Shown: positions 5,834 to 6,826 of the stretch, one piece after another
Layout: each line of letters opens with the position of its first letter
Numbering within the stretch: the first letter of the stretch is position 1
Source of the DNA: Bacillota bacterium
GTDB taxonomy: Bacteria > Bacillota_E > Sulfobacillia > Sulfobacillales > Sulfobacillaceae
DNA length: 6,826 bases
Direction: 5' to 3'
NCBI GenBank assembly: GCA_021802225.1
Contig: JAKAAS010000094.1
Coordinates: 1 to 6,826 of the forward strand
Translations under genes and position numbers: made by a program
The notes under the pieces: generated by a model
The model's input: only the letters and a program-made list of their open reading frames with translations
Databases searched by the model: none
Told to the model about the DNA's origin: nothing

Positions 5834-6826
5834 TTATGATGACGAATCCGTGGGAAGATCCTGCAGTAAGGCATAGTCCACCGGCGGAGGTTGCCGCGTC
5901 AAATCCAATTCATAGCGGCCAAAGCGATTCACATGGGCGGTTCCGTAAGGACTCAAAGCCGACAGGACGTCGGGGGCTAATGGATGCCCAGTCTGTTGCA
6001 GCGAATGCAGCGCGAACGTCATCCGGAAAACATTGAAAAAAATCAGACAGTTGGCAACCAAATGGTTGTACTTCATGATCTTCCGTTGCTCGATCCGGTC
6101 GTTCGTCGCAATCGTACCCTCACCGCCAAAAAAGAGCCACTTGGCAAAGCCATTAAACGCCTCACTTTTGTTGGTCGCCGCTTGAATGGTGGCGCGGAGG
6201 TCGGCCTCGTTCAGGTAGCGCAACAAAAACTCGGTGCGCACCGCTCGCCCTAACTCACGAAATGCTTGATATAAGCGGTTCTTACGGCTATAACTGCTGA
6301 GTTTGCGTAAAAGCGTTGACGCGGAAATTCGTCCCTCTTTGATGGATAACGCCACGCGTAGCATATCTGGCACATGCCGGGCAATGAGTTCCCAGTCAAT
6401 GGCAGGACCAAAGAGACTGTCAATATGCGTATAATGTGTCTCGTCCGACGGCCGAGAGAAAATCAGGTCCTGCCAATTGCGAATGCGGGGCATCAATTGA
6501 ATACCGAGGAGATATGCGAGGCCGAACACCGGCGCATTTTGCCCTTGGGTGTCCGCGTGCACGATATCCGGTTGAATGTCCGAGCTGTTCTTCAATAGTC
6601 CATCTAAGATATATACGGCCTCCCAAACACCACAGGGAATAAAATGGCTAAAGAGCGCAATGTAGGTATCAGACACGTGATAATAGCCAATACCACCGTA
6701 CCCACCGTAGCGAATGTGGTACTCGGACAATAGGTTCTGCTCATAGAGATCCCACTTTGTGCCATCTGCCGAGGCATGGCGACCGGACCCCCAATACCGA
6801 GGGAGGGCGTATATATCTTAGATGGA
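5834..6826 (-). pseudogene. tnpA: Tn3-family transposase TnpA, C-terminal catalytic part, interrupted by a stop
   Basis: The reading frame encodes the RNase H-fold DDE domain of a Tn3-family transposase. The first catalytic Asp is in S-A-D-G-T-K-W (codon 6764-6766), the second in V-H-A-D-T-Q-G-Q (6551-6553), and the Glu in N-K-S-E-A-F-N-G-F-A-K-W-L (6161-6163). The conserved block R-Y-W-G-S-G upstream of the first Asp is also present, and the stop at 5834 is the natural C-terminus, 13 bp from the terminal repeat. However, an in-frame TAA at 6818-6820 precedes this block. Full-length relatives are about 980-1000 residues, so the N-terminal two thirds would have to end at that stop. The first possible start after it is TTG at 6730, which already lies past the first catalytic Asp. 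The gene is therefore probably inactive, unless the TAA is a sequencing error. The right part of the gene is outside the window. Confidence 0.85.

Larger units (their letters stand above)
5783..6826 (-). mobile_element. Tn3-family transposon, transposase end
   Basis: The element is defined by the TnpA catalytic region and by a 38-bp terminal inverted repeat immediately after the tnpA stop, the usual arrangement in Tn3-family elements where tnpA reads toward one end. The other end, the resolvase and res site, and any cargo lie to the right of the window, so neither completeness nor the 5-bp target duplication can be judged. The flanking 5 bp at this end is CCCAT (5778-5782). Insertion placed the element about 300 bp upstream of ppa. 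Confidence 0.85.

Noticed and set aside
5635..6036. Plus-strand frame of 133 codons across the ppa leader and transposon end
   Set aside because: It runs antisense through the certain tnpA 3' end and the terminal repeat, has no ribosome-binding site of note and no recognisable domain. It is a shadow frame.

Overview
This is a bacterial window with moderate GC. All credible genes read on the minus strand, so transcription runs from high to low coordinates. Ribosome-binding sites are of the strong GGAGG/AGGAG type. The genes seen are a family I pyrophosphatase, an MFS permease, two MutS-like ATPases and a Tn3-family transposon end. These are not diagnostic of a genus. A Gram-positive or deep-branching bacterium (for instance a Sulfobacillus-like organism) would fit, but this is only a guess.

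Layout from the right edge, in the direction of transcription. (1) 5783-6826 is the end of a Tn3-family transposon. It holds the C-terminal catalytic part of TnpA, with all three catalytic acidic residues, followed 13 bp after the stop by a 38-bp terminal inverted repeat. An in-frame TAA at 6818-6820 cuts the transposase from its upstream part. A good sigma70-like promoter sits across the end of the element and points outward. (2) 5480-5782 is a leader region without a gene. (3) 4973-5479 is ppa, a complete soluble inorganic pyrophosphatase. (4) 4582-4992 is an unrecognised open frame that overlaps the end of ppa and stops just before the next gene; it may not be real. (5) 3356-4561 is a 12-TM-type MFS permease, followed by a GC-rich hairpin. 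(6) 2808-3190 is a decayed small gene: a GTG start with a ribosome-binding site, then a one-base frameshift, then an in-frame TGA. (7) 2417-2807 is a non-coding region. It holds a sigma70-like promoter whose 17-bp spacer is filled by a perfect 18-bp palindrome, plus a second palindrome with the same GGAAC/GTTCC element. (8) 782-2416 and 1-785 are two MutS-like ATPase genes coupled by an ATGA overlap. The second runs off the left edge.

ppa, the unknown frame and the MFS gene are closely spaced and could be one transcript, possibly fed by the outward promoter of the transposon. The two MutS-like genes form a separate operon with its own, probably regulated, promoter. The most interesting parts are that operon (two divergent MutS-like proteins with an altered Walker B motif and a palindromic operator) and the transposon-borne promoter upstream of an essential-type housekeeping gene.
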